A stretch of DNA of 64,000 bases from JBEBSD01 sp040394475 (GCA_040394475.1 JBEBSD010000015.1:33084-97083), one strand, 5' to 3'; positions 26,466-36,131 are shown, numbered from the stretch's first letter. Notes: generated by a model not told the origin, from the sequence alone. Numbers and translations: made by a program.

Positions 26466-28118
26466 ATGGCTTCGAAAGAGCAAAAGACCGCTAAGTATAT
26501 CTTCGTTACGGGCGGTGTAACTTCATCATTGGGCAAAGGAATTATTGCCTCCTCTCTGGCTAAATTATTACAATCAAGGGGCTTATCGGTAACCATTCAA
26601 AAACTTGATCCCTACATTAATGTGGATCCGGGAACATTGAATCCCTATGAGCACGGGGAATGCTATGTGACCGACGACGGGGCGGAGACGGACCTGGACC
26701 TGGGGCACTATGAGCGTTTTCTGAATGTCAGGACCTCGCAGGCCAATAATGTAACGACCGGGCGGATTTATTACAATGTCATCACCAAAGAGCGCAGAGG
26801 CGATTACCTGGGGAAAACCGTACAGGTGATACCGCATATTACCGACGAGATCAAGCGGAATGTGATGCTGCTGGGGCAGACCGGTGAATATGACATTGTC
26901 ATCACAGAGATTGGTGGTTGTGTAGGCGATATCGAATCGCTGCCTTTTCTGGAGGCTGTACGGCAGATAAAGTTTGAATTGCCGGAGCATGACGTGCTCA
27001 TTATTCACCTGACGCTGATTCCCTATCTCAGCTCTGCAGGAGAACTCAAAACAAAGCCGACCCAGCATTCCGTAAAGTCACTGCAGGAATCAGGGATTCA
27101 GCCCGATATACTGGTATGCCGGACGGAGCATCCCTTACCGTTGGAAGTGCGGCGCAAGATCGCACGGTTCTGCAATGTTCAGGAGAGTTCCGTGATTGAA
27201 TCCATGGACGCCTCTACGATCTATGAAGTGCCTATGATGATGCAGAAAGAACGTCTGGATCAGCGAGCGTTGTATATGTTGGACATGTATTCTGATAAGG
27301 ATGCGGATCTTCGGGTTTGGGAGCAGTTTTTAAGCCGGTTGAAATACCCGAAGCACGCCGTTACGATCGGTTTGGTCGGGAAATACGTCGAATTAAGGGA
27401 TGCCTATAAATCAATAGTGGAGGCTTTTATCCATGCCGGCGCTGAGAATGAGTGTAAAGTAACCGTTGAATGGGTGCATTCAGAATCGCTGACGCCGGAA
27501 AATGCCGTTGAGCTCTTGGCGGGCCTGGATGGCGTCCTGGTGGCTCCGGGCTTTGGAGAACGGGGAATTGAAGGTAAAATAGAGGCCATCCGCTATGTCC
27601 GGGAAAACGGTATCCCGTTTTTGGGGATTTGCCTGGGGATGCAGATGGCAGTGATCGAATTTGCCAGGAACGTGCTGGGATTGACGCACGCGCATTCAGT
27701 GGAAATGAATCCCGACTCTCCGGATCCGGTTATTAATTTAATGGAAGATCAGAAAGACGTAACCAGCAAGGGTGGCACGATGCGTTTGGGGGCATTCCCC
27801 TGCAAGATAAAGCGAGACTCCCTGGCTTACGAAATATATGGGAAACAAAACATTACCGAACGGCACCGGCACCGGTATGAGTTCAATAATGCCTACCGGG
27901 AACAATTTGAAAAGGCGGGAATGAAGGCGGTAGGACTTAATCCACAGAGCAATCTGGTTGAAATGGTACAGGTGACAGCGCATCCTTTTTTTATGGGCGT
28001 ACAATTTCACCCGGAATTGAAAAGTACCGTGTTGAGCCCGCATCCCCTTTTTGTGCATTTTGTTAAACATGCCATGGCATTTGCGGCTAAAAAGGCCGAA
28101 GACCGGAAACAGGGATAA
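26466..28118 (+). CDS. pyrG: CTP synthase
   Basis: CTP synthase aminates UTP to CTP using glutamine. The 550-residue protein has the N-terminal amidoligase (YIFVTGGVTSSLGKGIIASS, the Mg/ATP loop, and DPYINVDPGTLNPYEHGE) and the C-terminal class I glutamine amidotransferase from about residue 300. Its nucleophile cysteine is in FLGICLGMQ and its His-Glu pair in GVQFHPELKST. Length and order are standard. An adjacent palindrome (28144-28164) follows the stop. Confidence 0.98.
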   Translation: MASKEQKTAKYIFVTGGVTSSLGKGIIASSLAKLLQSRGLSVTIQKLDPYINVDPGTLNPYEHGECYVTDDGAETDLDLGHYERFLNVRTSQANNVTTGRIYYNVITKERRGDYLGKTVQVIPHITDEIKRNVMLLGQTGEYDIVITEIGGCVGDIESLPFLEAVRQIKFELPEHDVLIIHLTLIPYLSSAGELKTKPTQHSVKSLQESGIQPDILVCRTEHPLPLEVRRKIARFCNVQESSVIESMDASTIYEVPMMMQKERLDQRALYMLDMYSDKDADLRVWEQFLSRLKYPKHAVTIGLVGKYVELRDAYKSIVEAFIHAGAENECKVTVEWVHSESLTPENAVELLAGLDGVLVAPGFGERGIEGKIEAIRYVRENGIPFLGICLGMQMAVIEFARNVLGLTHAHSVEMNPDSPDPVINLMEDQKDVTSKGGTMRLGAFPCKIKRDSLAYEIYGKQNITERHRHRYEFNNAYREQFEKAGMKAVGLNPQSNLVEMVQVTAHPFFMGVQFHPELKSTVLSPHPLFVHFVKHAMAFAAKKAEDRKQG

Positions 28119-28143
28119 TAGTGCCGGGTATAATACGTCGCTA

Positions 28144-28164
28144 TTGGCCGGGGTACCCGGCCAA
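28144..28164. other. Palindrome after pyrG
   Basis: TTGGCCGGG and CCCGGCCAA are perfect 9-bp arms around GTA, 26 bp after the pyrG stop. No T-run follows, so it is not a canonical terminator; it could block readthrough or bind a protein just upstream of the yidC promoter. Confidence 0.5.
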
Positions 28165-28179
28165 ATCCCAAAAATATTG

Positions 28180-28187
28180 TAGCTTTG
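28180..28187 (+). promoter_or_regulatory. -7 promoter element of yidC
   Basis: TAGCTTTG matches TAnnTTTG exactly, giving a leader of about 70 nt. In the leader TCCCGAA (28191-28197) and TTCGGGA (28235-28241) could pair. Confidence 0.55.
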
Positions 28188-28266
28188 CACTCCCGAAATT
28201 GCGAAACCGCGTTGAATTGACAGAAAGCACGTAGTTCGGGACTTATGTATCAATTTAGTTAACTCA

Positions 28267-30090
28267 ATGGATAAGAACCAGATAATAGGCATTGTGCTTA
28301 TTTTTTTAATGCTAATCGGGTATTCGTATCTGGTGCCGGTAGAAGAGCCGGCTAGTGTACAGGTAACCGAACAAGCTGTAACAAATGGTAGTCGTACCGA
28401 TACCCCTTCCGCTCCCCTCGATTCAATGTCAGCGCTTGCAGCAGATACGGTGGTCAATCGCGTGGCCAGGGACCTGGTCGTGAAAACAAAGGACATGGAA
28501 GTGACCTTTTCCGACAAAGGGGGAATTATTAAAGAGCTCAAGCTGGTTAATTATAAAACCTATGACCAAAAGCCGCTTTACCTGGTTTCCGAACATCATA
28601 ACCGGTTTCAGTTGGAGCTGCCCACCGGAAACGGGACGCTGAACCTGACAGAACGTTTTTTTGAGACCACTGCCGGTGAAACGACACTCGGAGAGACCGA
28701 TTCGCTGGAGATTACGTATGAACTAAGGCTGCCGGATAACCAGGTGCTGGTGCAATCGTATGTGGTACATGGCGCCGGCTTCCTGATCGATTACGCCATC
28801 AAGGCGACTTCCGGAGTCGGCCAGTATGACAAAAACCTGCGCTTCGGCTGGACCAACGAAATGTTGCAGCTGGAGAATGACATGGCGGAAAACCGGAAAG
28901 TGGTCACTACTAATTTTTTTACCACTGAAATGGACGACCTGGGGATTTCAGCCGATAATTCCCTGGAAGAAAAAGCGGACCAGCCTGTTAAATGGTTTAC
29001 CATCAAGCATAAGTACTTCCTGGCGGGATTGATTTCAAAAAAGGTACCTTTTCAGGACTTTGAAGTGAGATCGACGGTCAACCCGGCCGATATGCAGGTC
29101 GTAAAGACCATGAATATCGGGACCAATATTCCGGTCGCGGATATTCAGAAGGATAACGCGCAGTTCCAGTATTATTTTGGCCCGAATGATTTTCATCTCC
29201 TGGAAAAGGTACAAGCCGAAGGCTTTGAGGAAAATGTGTACCTTGGGTATGCATTCCTGAAGCCCATCAACAAGTATTTTCTGGTACCGCTCTTTAATAT
29301 GCTGGAAAAGTTCTTTTCCAATTACGGGGTGCTGATTATTTGCCTGGTAGTAATTGTCAAGCTCCTGTTAACCCCGCTGACCTATAAGTCATATATCAGT
29401 ATGGCCAAAATGAAGGTGCTGGCGCCGGAACTGGAGGAAATCCGCGGCAAGTACCCGGATGATATGGCCAAGCAGCAACAGGAGCAAATGAAATTGTATC
29501 AGCAGGTGGGAGTGAGCCCGTTGAGCGGGTGTATACCGGTGCTTGCCACCATGCCGATTTTGTTCTCCCTCTTTTTCCTGTTTCCCAATTTAATTGAGTT
29601 GCGGCAGCAGTCGTTTCTGTGGGCAAAGGACCTGTCGACTTATGATGCTTTTTTGAAATTTCCGTTTACCATACCCTTTTACGGGAATCATATGAGCTTG
29701 TTCACGGTACTGATGACGATATCGAGCATCGGGTATGCCTATTACAGCAGCCAAATGACTCCTACGCAAACGGCCGGCCCTATCAATATGAAGTACATGA
29801 GTTATGTGATGCCGGTGATGTTTATGTTCTTCCTGAACTCCTTTCCGGCCGGACTGACCTTCTATTATTTTGTATCGAACCTGGTAACGATTGCCCAGCA
29901 GCTGATCATCCGGAAGTTTGTAGACGAGGATAAGATTAAACAGATTTTGGATGGCAACCGGAAAAAGAACGTTGAAAAGCCGCAAAAGCAATCAAAATTC
30001 AGGAATTATATAGAGAAATCCTTGCAGGCGGCAGAAGAAGCCAAGAAACGCCAGGAAGAACTGGAGCGGAAGGCGGGGAAGCGGAAATAA
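28267..30090 (+). CDS. yidC: Membrane protein insertase
   Basis: YidC inserts and folds inner-membrane proteins, alone or with SecYEG. The 607-residue protein has an N-terminal helix (IIGIVLIFLMLIGYSYLVPV), a large periplasmic beta domain (residues about 75-340) and the conserved C-terminal insertase domain with five helices (YGVLIICLVVIVKLLLTPLTYKSYISMAKMK, PLSGCIPVLATMPILFSLFF, SFPAGLTFYYFVSNLVTI). The basic, Glu/Lys-rich tail after residue 560 could contact ribosomes. The long Bacteroidota form is normal. Confidence 0.97.
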   Translation: MDKNQIIGIVLIFLMLIGYSYLVPVEEPASVQVTEQAVTNGSRTDTPSAPLDSMSALAADTVVNRVARDLVVKTKDMEVTFSDKGGIIKELKLVNYKTYDQKPLYLVSEHHNRFQLELPTGNGTLNLTERFFETTAGETTLGETDSLEITYELRLPDNQVLVQSYVVHGAGFLIDYAIKATSGVGQYDKNLRFGWTNEMLQLENDMAENRKVVTTNFFTTEMDDLGISADNSLEEKADQPVKWFTIKHKYFLAGLISKKVPFQDFEVRSTVNPADMQVVKTMNIGTNIPVADIQKDNAQFQYYFGPNDFHLLEKVQAEGFEENVYLGYAFLKPINKYFLVPLFNMLEKFFSNYGVLIICLVVIVKLLLTPLTYKSYISMAKMKVLAPELEEIRGKYPDDMAKQQQEQMKLYQQVGVSPLSGCIPVLATMPILFSLFFLFPNLIELRQQSFLWAKDLSTYDAFLKFPFTIPFYGNHMSLFTVLMTISSIGYAYYSSQMTPTQTAGPINMKYMSYVMPVMFMFFLNSFPAGLTFYYFVSNLVTIAQQLIIRKFVDEDKIKQILDGNRKKNVEKPQKQSKFRNYIEKSLQAAEEAKKRQEELERKAGKRK

Positions 30091-30101
30091 TCCTGTATAA
30101 G

Positions 30102-30145
30102 TAACGATGAGCTAACTGGTTCCCGGGGGGCTCACCGTTATTTAA
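30102..30145 (+). terminator. Probable terminator after yidC
   Basis: TAACGATGAGC pairs with GCTCACCGTTA (one mismatch), followed by TTTAAT, 12 bp after the yidC stop. The T-run is short, so termination strength is uncertain. Confidence 0.5.
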
Positions 30146-30223
30146 TACTAAACAGAAAGGGAACAGCGGATACCATCGGTGGTTTTATTCGTTTGATGTG
30201 CAATTGAAGACAGAACCTATGGC

Positions 30224-31960
30224 ATGAAAAGAGGCATTTTGTTTTTGTTACTTCTGATCGATTCCGGATGGGCGGTTGCTCAGTTCAGGGCCAGGGAAAC
30301 AGCGATAGATGATAAGGCCTATACAGAGGGGCTGACGGCTTTTAAGCAGGGACGCTATGACGATGCCCTGGCGCGGTTTGGCGCCTTAGCGAAGGATTAC
30401 TCCAACCAGGAACGGAGTGTCTATTCCCATTATTTGTATGCCAGTGCCGCGAACCGGCTTGATAAAACCAAGGAAGGGATACAGATGCTTCAGCAACTCC
30501 TGAGCCGTTTTCCCAATTGGTCCCATAAAGATGAAGCCTATTACCTTGGGGCTGAGCTGAATTTTAAGCTAAAAAATTACTACAAGGGGCTGGATTATCT
30601 GAACCGGATTACCACCTCAGCTTTACAGACCGATGTCGAGGGACTGAAGCAATATTATTTTGCCGATGTCCGGGAAGTGGCGGCCCTGAAAGCCATGCAT
30701 AAGCAGTATCCCGGCGATCGCATCGTGGCGGGAGCCCTGGTGAATGCGATCCGGTCCGCTCCGCATAATAAATCGGATGCAGAACTGGCAACTCATCTGA
30801 TTTATCGCTTTGAGCTGTCGGAACAGGCAAAAAAAGCAGTAACGGCAGAGGCGAAAACAGACAAGTCAGGAGGTAAAATAAAGGCGGAAGACCGTCTGAA
30901 GCAAAAGAAAGTGTTTGATGTGTCGGTCTTGTTGCCTTTCCGGATTGACGAGTTTGTCTCGAATCAGCGGTCGCGCAGCAACCAGTTCGTGTTCGATTAT
31001 TACCAGGGATTGGTGCTGGCGCAGGCACAGCTGAAGCGCGAAAAAATAGACGTGCGGCTTTCGTCCTATGATATCGGCACGAGTGAGATCGCCTTGAAAA
31101 ACCTGGGCCACGACCCTGAATTTCTGCGATCGGACCTGTTGATAGGCCCCTTGTATCAGAATACCAGTGAAGTGGCGGCCTCGTTTAGCAATGAGCGGGA
31201 GGTTGTCGTCGTAAACCCCTTGTCAACAGATTCCAAGCTTTTAAGCAATAAATACCCCAATTACTACCTGGCACACCCGAGTCTGGAAGAGCAGATCAGG
31301 CAGGTAGTGAAAGTTGCTGAAAGTATTGACCGTAAGCTGGTGGCGGCGATTTATTACGGGGAGACTTCCAAGGATTCAACGATGGCGGCGCTCTATGAAA
31401 ATGCGGTACGCAGTAAGAACGGAGTGATTGCCGCCAAGATAAAAATAGGGTACCGGGAAGCTGAAATGGTTGAGAAGGTTCAGAAATATACAGCAGAACC
31501 GACGCATCTGGTCTTGTTTTCTACTGATTCACGGACGGGGCCGGCGCTTCTGAATGTCTTACGTGACCCGGGAGATACGGTTCCGCTGATCAGTACGTCG
31601 GTGAGTTTCGATTTATCCGGCACCAAATTCGGGGCATATACCAGGAGTATTTATTTGCTGGATACCGATTTTGTCGACGAGGATAAGCAGGAAATCAAAA
31701 AGTTTCAAAAGGATTACTACGATCTGACCAATACGCTTCCATCCGTTTATTCGTATCAGGCTTACGATCATTTACTGTTCTTCGGCCGGATGCTGGCCAA
31801 ATACCGTCATAAGATCAACGACGGGATCTCTACGCGAACGTATGCCGGCGCTCCGGAGAATTTTTTGCTCGCCGGGTTTGATTTTCGCGGGTCACGGGAG
31901 AATACTGTCTTCTGTATTCGTAAATATGAACACGGGAGATGGCGTACGATTGATTTCTAG
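30224..31960 (+). CDS. TPR plus periplasmic-binding-protein (type I fold) exported protein
   Basis: A 578-residue exported protein with signal peptide MKRGILFLLLLIDSGWAVAQ. Residues about 28-140 contain TPR-like helices (AYTEGLTAFKQGRYDDALARF). From about residue 230 a type I periplasmic binding domain follows (FDVSVLLPFRIDEFV, DLLIGPLYQNTSEVAASF, ending VYSYQAYDHLLFFGRML). It resembles Bacteroidota proteins annotated as amino-acid ABC transporter substrate-binding or LpoA-like proteins. No transporter genes adjoin it, so an envelope or peptidoglycan-synthase cofactor role is as plausible as transport. Function not established. Confidence 0.8.
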   Translation: MKRGILFLLLLIDSGWAVAQFRARETAIDDKAYTEGLTAFKQGRYDDALARFGALAKDYSNQERSVYSHYLYASAANRLDKTKEGIQMLQQLLSRFPNWSHKDEAYYLGAELNFKLKNYYKGLDYLNRITTSALQTDVEGLKQYYFADVREVAALKAMHKQYPGDRIVAGALVNAIRSAPHNKSDAELATHLIYRFELSEQAKKAVTAEAKTDKSGGKIKAEDRLKQKKVFDVSVLLPFRIDEFVSNQRSRSNQFVFDYYQGLVLAQAQLKREKIDVRLSSYDIGTSEIALKNLGHDPEFLRSDLLIGPLYQNTSEVAASFSNEREVVVVNPLSTDSKLLSNKYPNYYLAHPSLEEQIRQVVKVAESIDRKLVAAIYYGETSKDSTMAALYENAVRSKNGVIAAKIKIGYREAEMVEKVQKYTAEPTHLVLFSTDSRTGPALLNVLRDPGDTVPLISTSVSFDLSGTKFGAYTRSIYLLDTDFVDEDKQEIKKFQKDYYDLTNTLPSVYSYQAYDHLLFFGRMLAKYRHKINDGISTRTYAGAPENFLLAGFDFRGSRENTVFCIRKYEHGRWRTIDF

Positions 31961-31974
31961 ATGGCGATTGTTTG

Positions 31975-32838
31975 CTAGCGCACCGCCGGTGCGATCGCTT
32001 TTAAACTCAGGTCCAGGCTCTTGATCTGGTGGGTGAGCGCCCCGCTCGAAATACCGTTGACACCTGTTAATGCAATGTCGCGGATGGTCTGCTCCGTGAT
32101 ATTGCCGGAAGCCTCCGTTTCAAAACGTCCGCCGATCCGTTGGACTGCTTCCCGTAAATCGTCCGTTGAAAAGTTATCCAGCATGATGACAGCGACTCCG
32201 CCCACGCGTAATACCGCATCCACTTCTTCCAGGTTACGGGTTTCAATCTCAATTTGAAGGCTGCGCCCGGTCTCCCTGAGGTAGGTATTCGCATTTCGGA
32301 TCGCTGCTTCAATCCCTCCCGCATAGTCTACATGATTGTCTTTAAGCATGATCATATCGTATAGTCCCATACGATGATTCACAGCTCCTCCTATCCGGGT
32401 CGCCATTTTTTCAAAGAGGCGAAAATTAGGCGTGGTTTTCCGGGTATCCAGCAGTTTGACCGGTAAATCCGCAATGAGGCTGACCATTTTCCGGGTATGA
32501 GTAGCGATACCGCTCATTCGCTGCATAACATTCAGAACGAGACGTTCGGCTTTCAGAATGGATTGGGCGTTTCCTGAAACGATAAGGACGATATCTCCGG
32601 GCTTAACAGGCTGGCCATCGGCAAGCAGCCGTTCAACGTGCAGGGACGGATCCACTTCGTGAAAGACCAGCACCGCGATTTCAACACCAGCCAGGACACC
32701 CGCTTCTTTGACAAGCAGACGTGCCTGTTGATAACCGTCCGGAGGGACACAGGAAAGAGAAGAGTGATCACCATCACCGATATCTTCCAATATGGCGAGA
32801 CGAATCAGATCGCGTACATCGTGGGGATTAACATGCAT
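31975..32838 (-). CDS. nadC: Nicotinate-nucleotide pyrophosphorylase (carboxylating)
   Basis: NadC converts quinolinate and PRPP to nicotinate mononucleotide in de novo NAD synthesis. The 287-residue protein has the N-terminal open-faced domain and the alpha/beta barrel with LDTRKTTPNFRLFEKMAT, IGGAVNHRMGLYDMIMLKDNH (substrate-binding Arg, His and Lys) and EIETRNLEEVDAVL. Its start lies 61 bp after the cobA stop on the same strand, so cotranscription is possible. nadA and nadB are not in the window. Confidence 0.96.
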   Translation of the reverse strand: MHVNPHDVRDLIRLAILEDIGDGDHSSLSCVPPDGYQQARLLVKEAGVLAGVEIAVLVFHEVDPSLHVERLLADGQPVKPGDIVLIVSGNAQSILKAERLVLNVMQRMSGIATHTRKMVSLIADLPVKLLDTRKTTPNFRLFEKMATRIGGAVNHRMGLYDMIMLKDNHVDYAGGIEAAIRNANTYLRETGRSLQIEIETRNLEEVDAVLRVGGVAVIMLDNFSTDDLREAVQRIGGRFETEASGNITEQTIRDIALTGVNGISSGALTHQIKSLDLSLKAIAPAVR

Positions 32839-32899
32839 GTGCGAAAATACATGGAAGGAGGCATTTGTGCAAATAACCCGATAAGATAGGCGGCGAACA

Positions 32900-33655
32900 T
32901 CAGCAACCTGCCGGAACGATACCTGTCAGCTGTTCCTGAATTTCGGGGATTTCCAGTTTGGCAACGGGGCCGATCACCAGGATGGCCGGAGAGCTGATGG
33001 CCTGCTGCTGGGCAACTTTCAGGATTGTGGCAATGGTTCCGCGGGCAATCTTCTGCTGGGGCAAACTTCCGTTTTGAATGATGGCGATGGGCTCCTGCGT
33101 CCTGCCCAGGTCCCTGTAAATTTCGACAATTTCGGGAAGGTGATGTACTCCCATCAAAATGACCACAGTAGCCGTAGATTGCGCAGCCAGTGCGATATCC
33201 TGCGAGAGCACATGGTTTTTGGTCGTTCCGGTGATGACCCAGAAACTTTCACTCCAGCCTCTCGTCGTAAGCGGGATTCCCGACAGGGCGGGTACGGAAT
33301 AACTGCTGGAAAGGCCGGGGATCACCTCCGAGGTAATGCCATGCGATGCGGCAAAGGCGATTTCTTCATAACCCCTTCCAAAAATGAACGGATCGCCCCC
33401 TTTTAAACGGATTACTTCCCCATACTGCGCGGCATAAGCAGCAATCAGGGTATTGATCTGCTCCTGCCTGCATCCCGACTTGCCATAGCGTTTTCCGACA
33501 TCCGTCTGAACGGTACCGGGCGGACAATGCAGCAGCAGATCAGGGTGAACGAGAGCATCGTACAACACCGATTTTGCTTTTTGCAACGCCTTCAGGCCCT
33601 TAAGCGTAATCAGATCGGGATCCCCCGGACCCGCTCCCACCAATATCAGTTTCAT
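32900..33655 (-). CDS. cobA: Uroporphyrinogen-III C-methyltransferase (SUMT)
   Basis: SUMT methylates uroporphyrinogen III twice with SAM to precorrin-2, the first step to siroheme and cobalamin. The 251-residue protein has the family motifs LVGAGPGDPDLITLKGLKAL, VIRLKGGDPFIFGRGYEE and GIPLTTRGW. Because it follows the sulfite reductase gene on the same strand, its main role here is likely siroheme supply for that enzyme. The dehydrogenase/ferrochelatase half of CysG is absent from this protein and from the window. Confidence 0.95.
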   Translation of the reverse strand: MKLILVGAGPGDPDLITLKGLKALQKAKSVLYDALVHPDLLLHCPPGTVQTDVGKRYGKSGCRQEQINTLIAAYAAQYGEVIRLKGGDPFIFGRGYEEIAFAASHGITSEVIPGLSSSYSVPALSGIPLTTRGWSESFWVITGTTKNHVLSQDIALAAQSTATVVILMGVHHLPEIVEIYRDLGRTQEPIAIIQNGSLPQQKIARGTIATILKVAQQQAISSPAILVIGPVAKLEIPEIQEQLTGIVPAGC

Positions 33656-33802
33656 GTGAATAAAAAGTTATCAGCTTTCAGCAGTCAGCTATCAGCACTT
33701 TGTCCCAGAGGCCGTCGAAAGGTTCATCGACGGCGGGCGGCGCACCGCTTTTTGTGCAATCCATTTTCTGATAGCTGATTGCTCATGGCCATTTCATCTG
33801 TA
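33653..33802. repeat. Duplicated upstream block, copy B
   Basis: Matches 12132-12259: 44 bp from the cobA start codon outward (41 of 44 identical) and 54 identical bp at 33749-33802. The intervening sequence differs in length. A TATTTTTG -7-like element (33806-33813, minus strand) lies just outside the identical block; the corresponding spot in copy A reads TATTTATA. Confidence 0.85.
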
Positions 33803-33915
33803 GAACAAAAATAGTTGTTCGGGTTTCCGTTTCGTTGTACTTCCGGAAATCCGTTGTATCTGTAAACCCCCTGACAGCTCCCCATCAAAACGCACAACAC
33901 CCCTCTACCCAACCC

Positions 33916-33974
33916 CAAAAACCAAAAACCTAACACCTCAAACCTCAAACCTAATACCTAATACCTCAAACCTA
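33916..33974. repeat. Satellite-like short repeat (AACCTCAAACCTAATACCTA words)
   Basis: About seven imperfect 9-10 bp words end inside the stop codon of the sulfite reductase gene. Reverse-complement relatives occur at 9371-9437. Confidence 0.75.
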
Positions 33975-36131
33975 ACTATCCATCCCGATGGCCATTTCCT
34001 GCATTAATTGAGGTTCCGGGTTAATTTCCAGTTCTTTCTCCCGGTAACTCCGGACATAGTCAAGGAATTCACCCGCATTGGAAACATAGTGCCTGGCAAA
34101 CGCCTCCGACGGTTCGTATTGATTCAGGCTAAGGACAATCTGCCGGAAGCCGTCCCCGGTTTCGCTGGGGCAAAAGTATTCTCCGAAGTGCTGGTCAAAA
34201 TCTTTCAGAATACCGTGTTGTGTATTGGTGGCAACGCCATTTCCCATAAGGAGGGCCTTTGCCCCGGTGATCATGCTGCCGTATGCATGGTAAATAGCAT
34301 CGGCCCAGATTTCCGAAGCCAGTACTTCCTGCGCCAGCTGTAACTTCTCACGGGCTTCGATCAGGGTCGAGGACACCAGGTCAAGCATTACGCCCGCACA
34401 TTCGCCGACCCCGATTTCTGTTTTATAAATCTCATCGTGGTCAAAATCCCTGAAATCAGCGGGAGTAAGCGCATTGAGGTCAGCCAATGGTTTCAGCAAC
34501 TGGTAAAAATAGGGCTTCCCTTTCCGATTGAAATAATTGTTGAAATATTCTCCTTCCAGGGCATTGGCCTGATAATCGCCTAAAAGCATGCGTAAGGACT
34601 GCGGCCCCCTTTTAGCAGGTATTTTGATGACTTTTTCTCCGACTGTCCCGATACTGCCTCCGGCAAATCCGCCTCCCAATAAGACCTGCAGGGCGGGTAA
34701 TACATGATTGCCTTTTTTCAGAGAGCTGCCGTGGTAACCGATGTTGGAAGCGCTATGCTGTCCGCAGCCATTCATACAGCCGCTGATTTTGATTTTGATA
34801 TCGTTATTGTAAATCAGGTCCGGATACTCTTCCCGGATGACCGTTTCGAGGACCTTTGTAATCCCGTAACTACTGGTAATTGCCAGGTTACAGGTATCGG
34901 TACCCGGGCAGGTCGTGATATCCGCCGTGCTGTCGAAACCCGGCTCGTTCAGCTCCAGTTCGCCCAGTTGCTGATAGACCTTTATTAAATCCTGCGCTTT
35001 TACAAAGCGGAACAAGTACCCTTGATTAGCGGTTACCCGGATATCGTCAGCCGCATACTGCCTGACCAGATCAGCCAGTTTACGGGCGACAGGAGCCTGG
35101 ATGTCACCGAGCAGTACCCGTACCTGTACGGCATACCAGCCTTTTTGCTTTTGTTCAAATACATTGGTTTTCAGCCATTGTACGAAACGCGGATCTTCCG
35201 AAGCGAGCAGGTCATTGAACGCAACGGTGTTCTGAGGCGCCGGCGCAGGAGTATCGGTGTAGGTTACCTGATAGGTTTTGTTTTTCAGGCCTGGCCACTC
35301 CTCTTCGATGCGACGAAGGTACTCGTCAATCCCGATATCGGCCAGTAAGTACTTCATCCGTGCTTTATACCGTTTGGTGCGTTCCCCGTAACGGTCGAAA
35401 ACACGGATAGTCGCTTCAATCAGAGGGATAATGTACTGCTCTTCCAGGAAGTCGTACAGTTCCTGGGCAGCGACCGGCTGTGCGCCCAGGCCTCCTCCGA
35501 GCACCACCCGGAACCCACGGACCGGTTTGCCGTCCGAATTGGTACGGATGCGTGGGATAAGACCTACATCATGCATGAAGCCCAGGGCAGTATCGGCTTC
35601 AGAAGACGACAGGCTCACTTTGAATTTTCTGCCCATATCCTGGCAGATCGGATTTCTCAGGAAATACCGGAACACCTGCCGGGCATAAGGACTTACATCA
35701 AACGGTTCGTGAGGGTCGATGCCTGCGGTAGGGGAGGCGGTTACATTCCGGACCGTATTACCGCAAGCTTCCTTGATCGTCAGCCCCGCGTCTTCCAGTT
35801 CTGCCCATAGCTGAGGAGTATCCGCAACTTGAACAAAGTGGAGCTGAATATCCTGACGGGTTGTAGCATGCAGGTTTCCGGTTGCATATTTATCGGAAAT
35901 GTCAGCAATCCGAACCAGCTGATCAGCCGTAAGCTGACCATAAGGGAGCTTGATCCGCACCATCTGTACTCCTGGCTGACGCTGCCCGTAAATCCCGCGG
36001 GTGAGGCGGTATTTGCGAAACATCTCATTCGACATCTCCCCGGTCACAAAGCTCCCGATCTTATTTCTCAAGTCCAGAATATCCCTTTTGGCTACGGCAC
36101 TGACTTGCTCACTGAATGCTACAGTTTTCAT
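33972..36131 (-). CDS. Siroheme sulfite reductase with C-terminal HEPN domain
   Basis: This enzyme reduces sulfite to sulfide (nitrite as possible alternative) using a siroheme-[4Fe-4S] centre. Of 719 residues, about 1-570 form the two duplicated ferredoxin-like/siroheme half domains (RGIYGQRQPGVQMVRIKLPYG, YATGNLHATTRQDIQLHF). The cluster cysteines are in TCPGTDTCNLAI and SGCMNGCGQHSASNIGYHG. Residues about 590-700 form a helical HEPN domain (LIEAREKLQLAQEVLASEIWADAIYHAYGSMITGAKALL). It lies 73 bp behind cysN in the sulfate operon, which favours sulfite over nitrite. The HEPN extension is seen in Bacteroidota homologues; its role is unknown. Confidence 0.93.
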   Translation of the reverse strand: MKTVAFSEQVSAVAKRDILDLRNKIGSFVTGEMSNEMFRKYRLTRGIYGQRQPGVQMVRIKLPYGQLTADQLVRIADISDKYATGNLHATTRQDIQLHFVQVADTPQLWAELEDAGLTIKEACGNTVRNVTASPTAGIDPHEPFDVSPYARQVFRYFLRNPICQDMGRKFKVSLSSSEADTALGFMHDVGLIPRIRTNSDGKPVRGFRVVLGGGLGAQPVAAQELYDFLEEQYIIPLIEATIRVFDRYGERTKRYKARMKYLLADIGIDEYLRRIEEEWPGLKNKTYQVTYTDTPAPAPQNTVAFNDLLASEDPRFVQWLKTNVFEQKQKGWYAVQVRVLLGDIQAPVARKLADLVRQYAADDIRVTANQGYLFRFVKAQDLIKVYQQLGELELNEPGFDSTADITTCPGTDTCNLAITSSYGITKVLETVIREEYPDLIYNNDIKIKISGCMNGCGQHSASNIGYHGSSLKKGNHVLPALQVLLGGGFAGGSIGTVGEKVIKIPAKRGPQSLRMLLGDYQANALEGEYFNNYFNRKGKPYFYQLLKPLADLNALTPADFRDFDHDEIYKTEIGVGECAGVMLDLVSSTLIEAREKLQLAQEVLASEIWADAIYHAYGSMITGAKALLMGNGVATNTQHGILKDFDQHFGEYFCPSETGDGFRQIVLSLNQYEPSEAFARHYVSNAGEFLDYVRSYREKELEINPEPQLMQEMAIGMDS

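Noticed and set aside
33724..33948. 74-codon minus-strand frame across the duplicated block
   Set aside because: It reads through a repeat whose other copy does not keep the frame, and the product is low-complexity.
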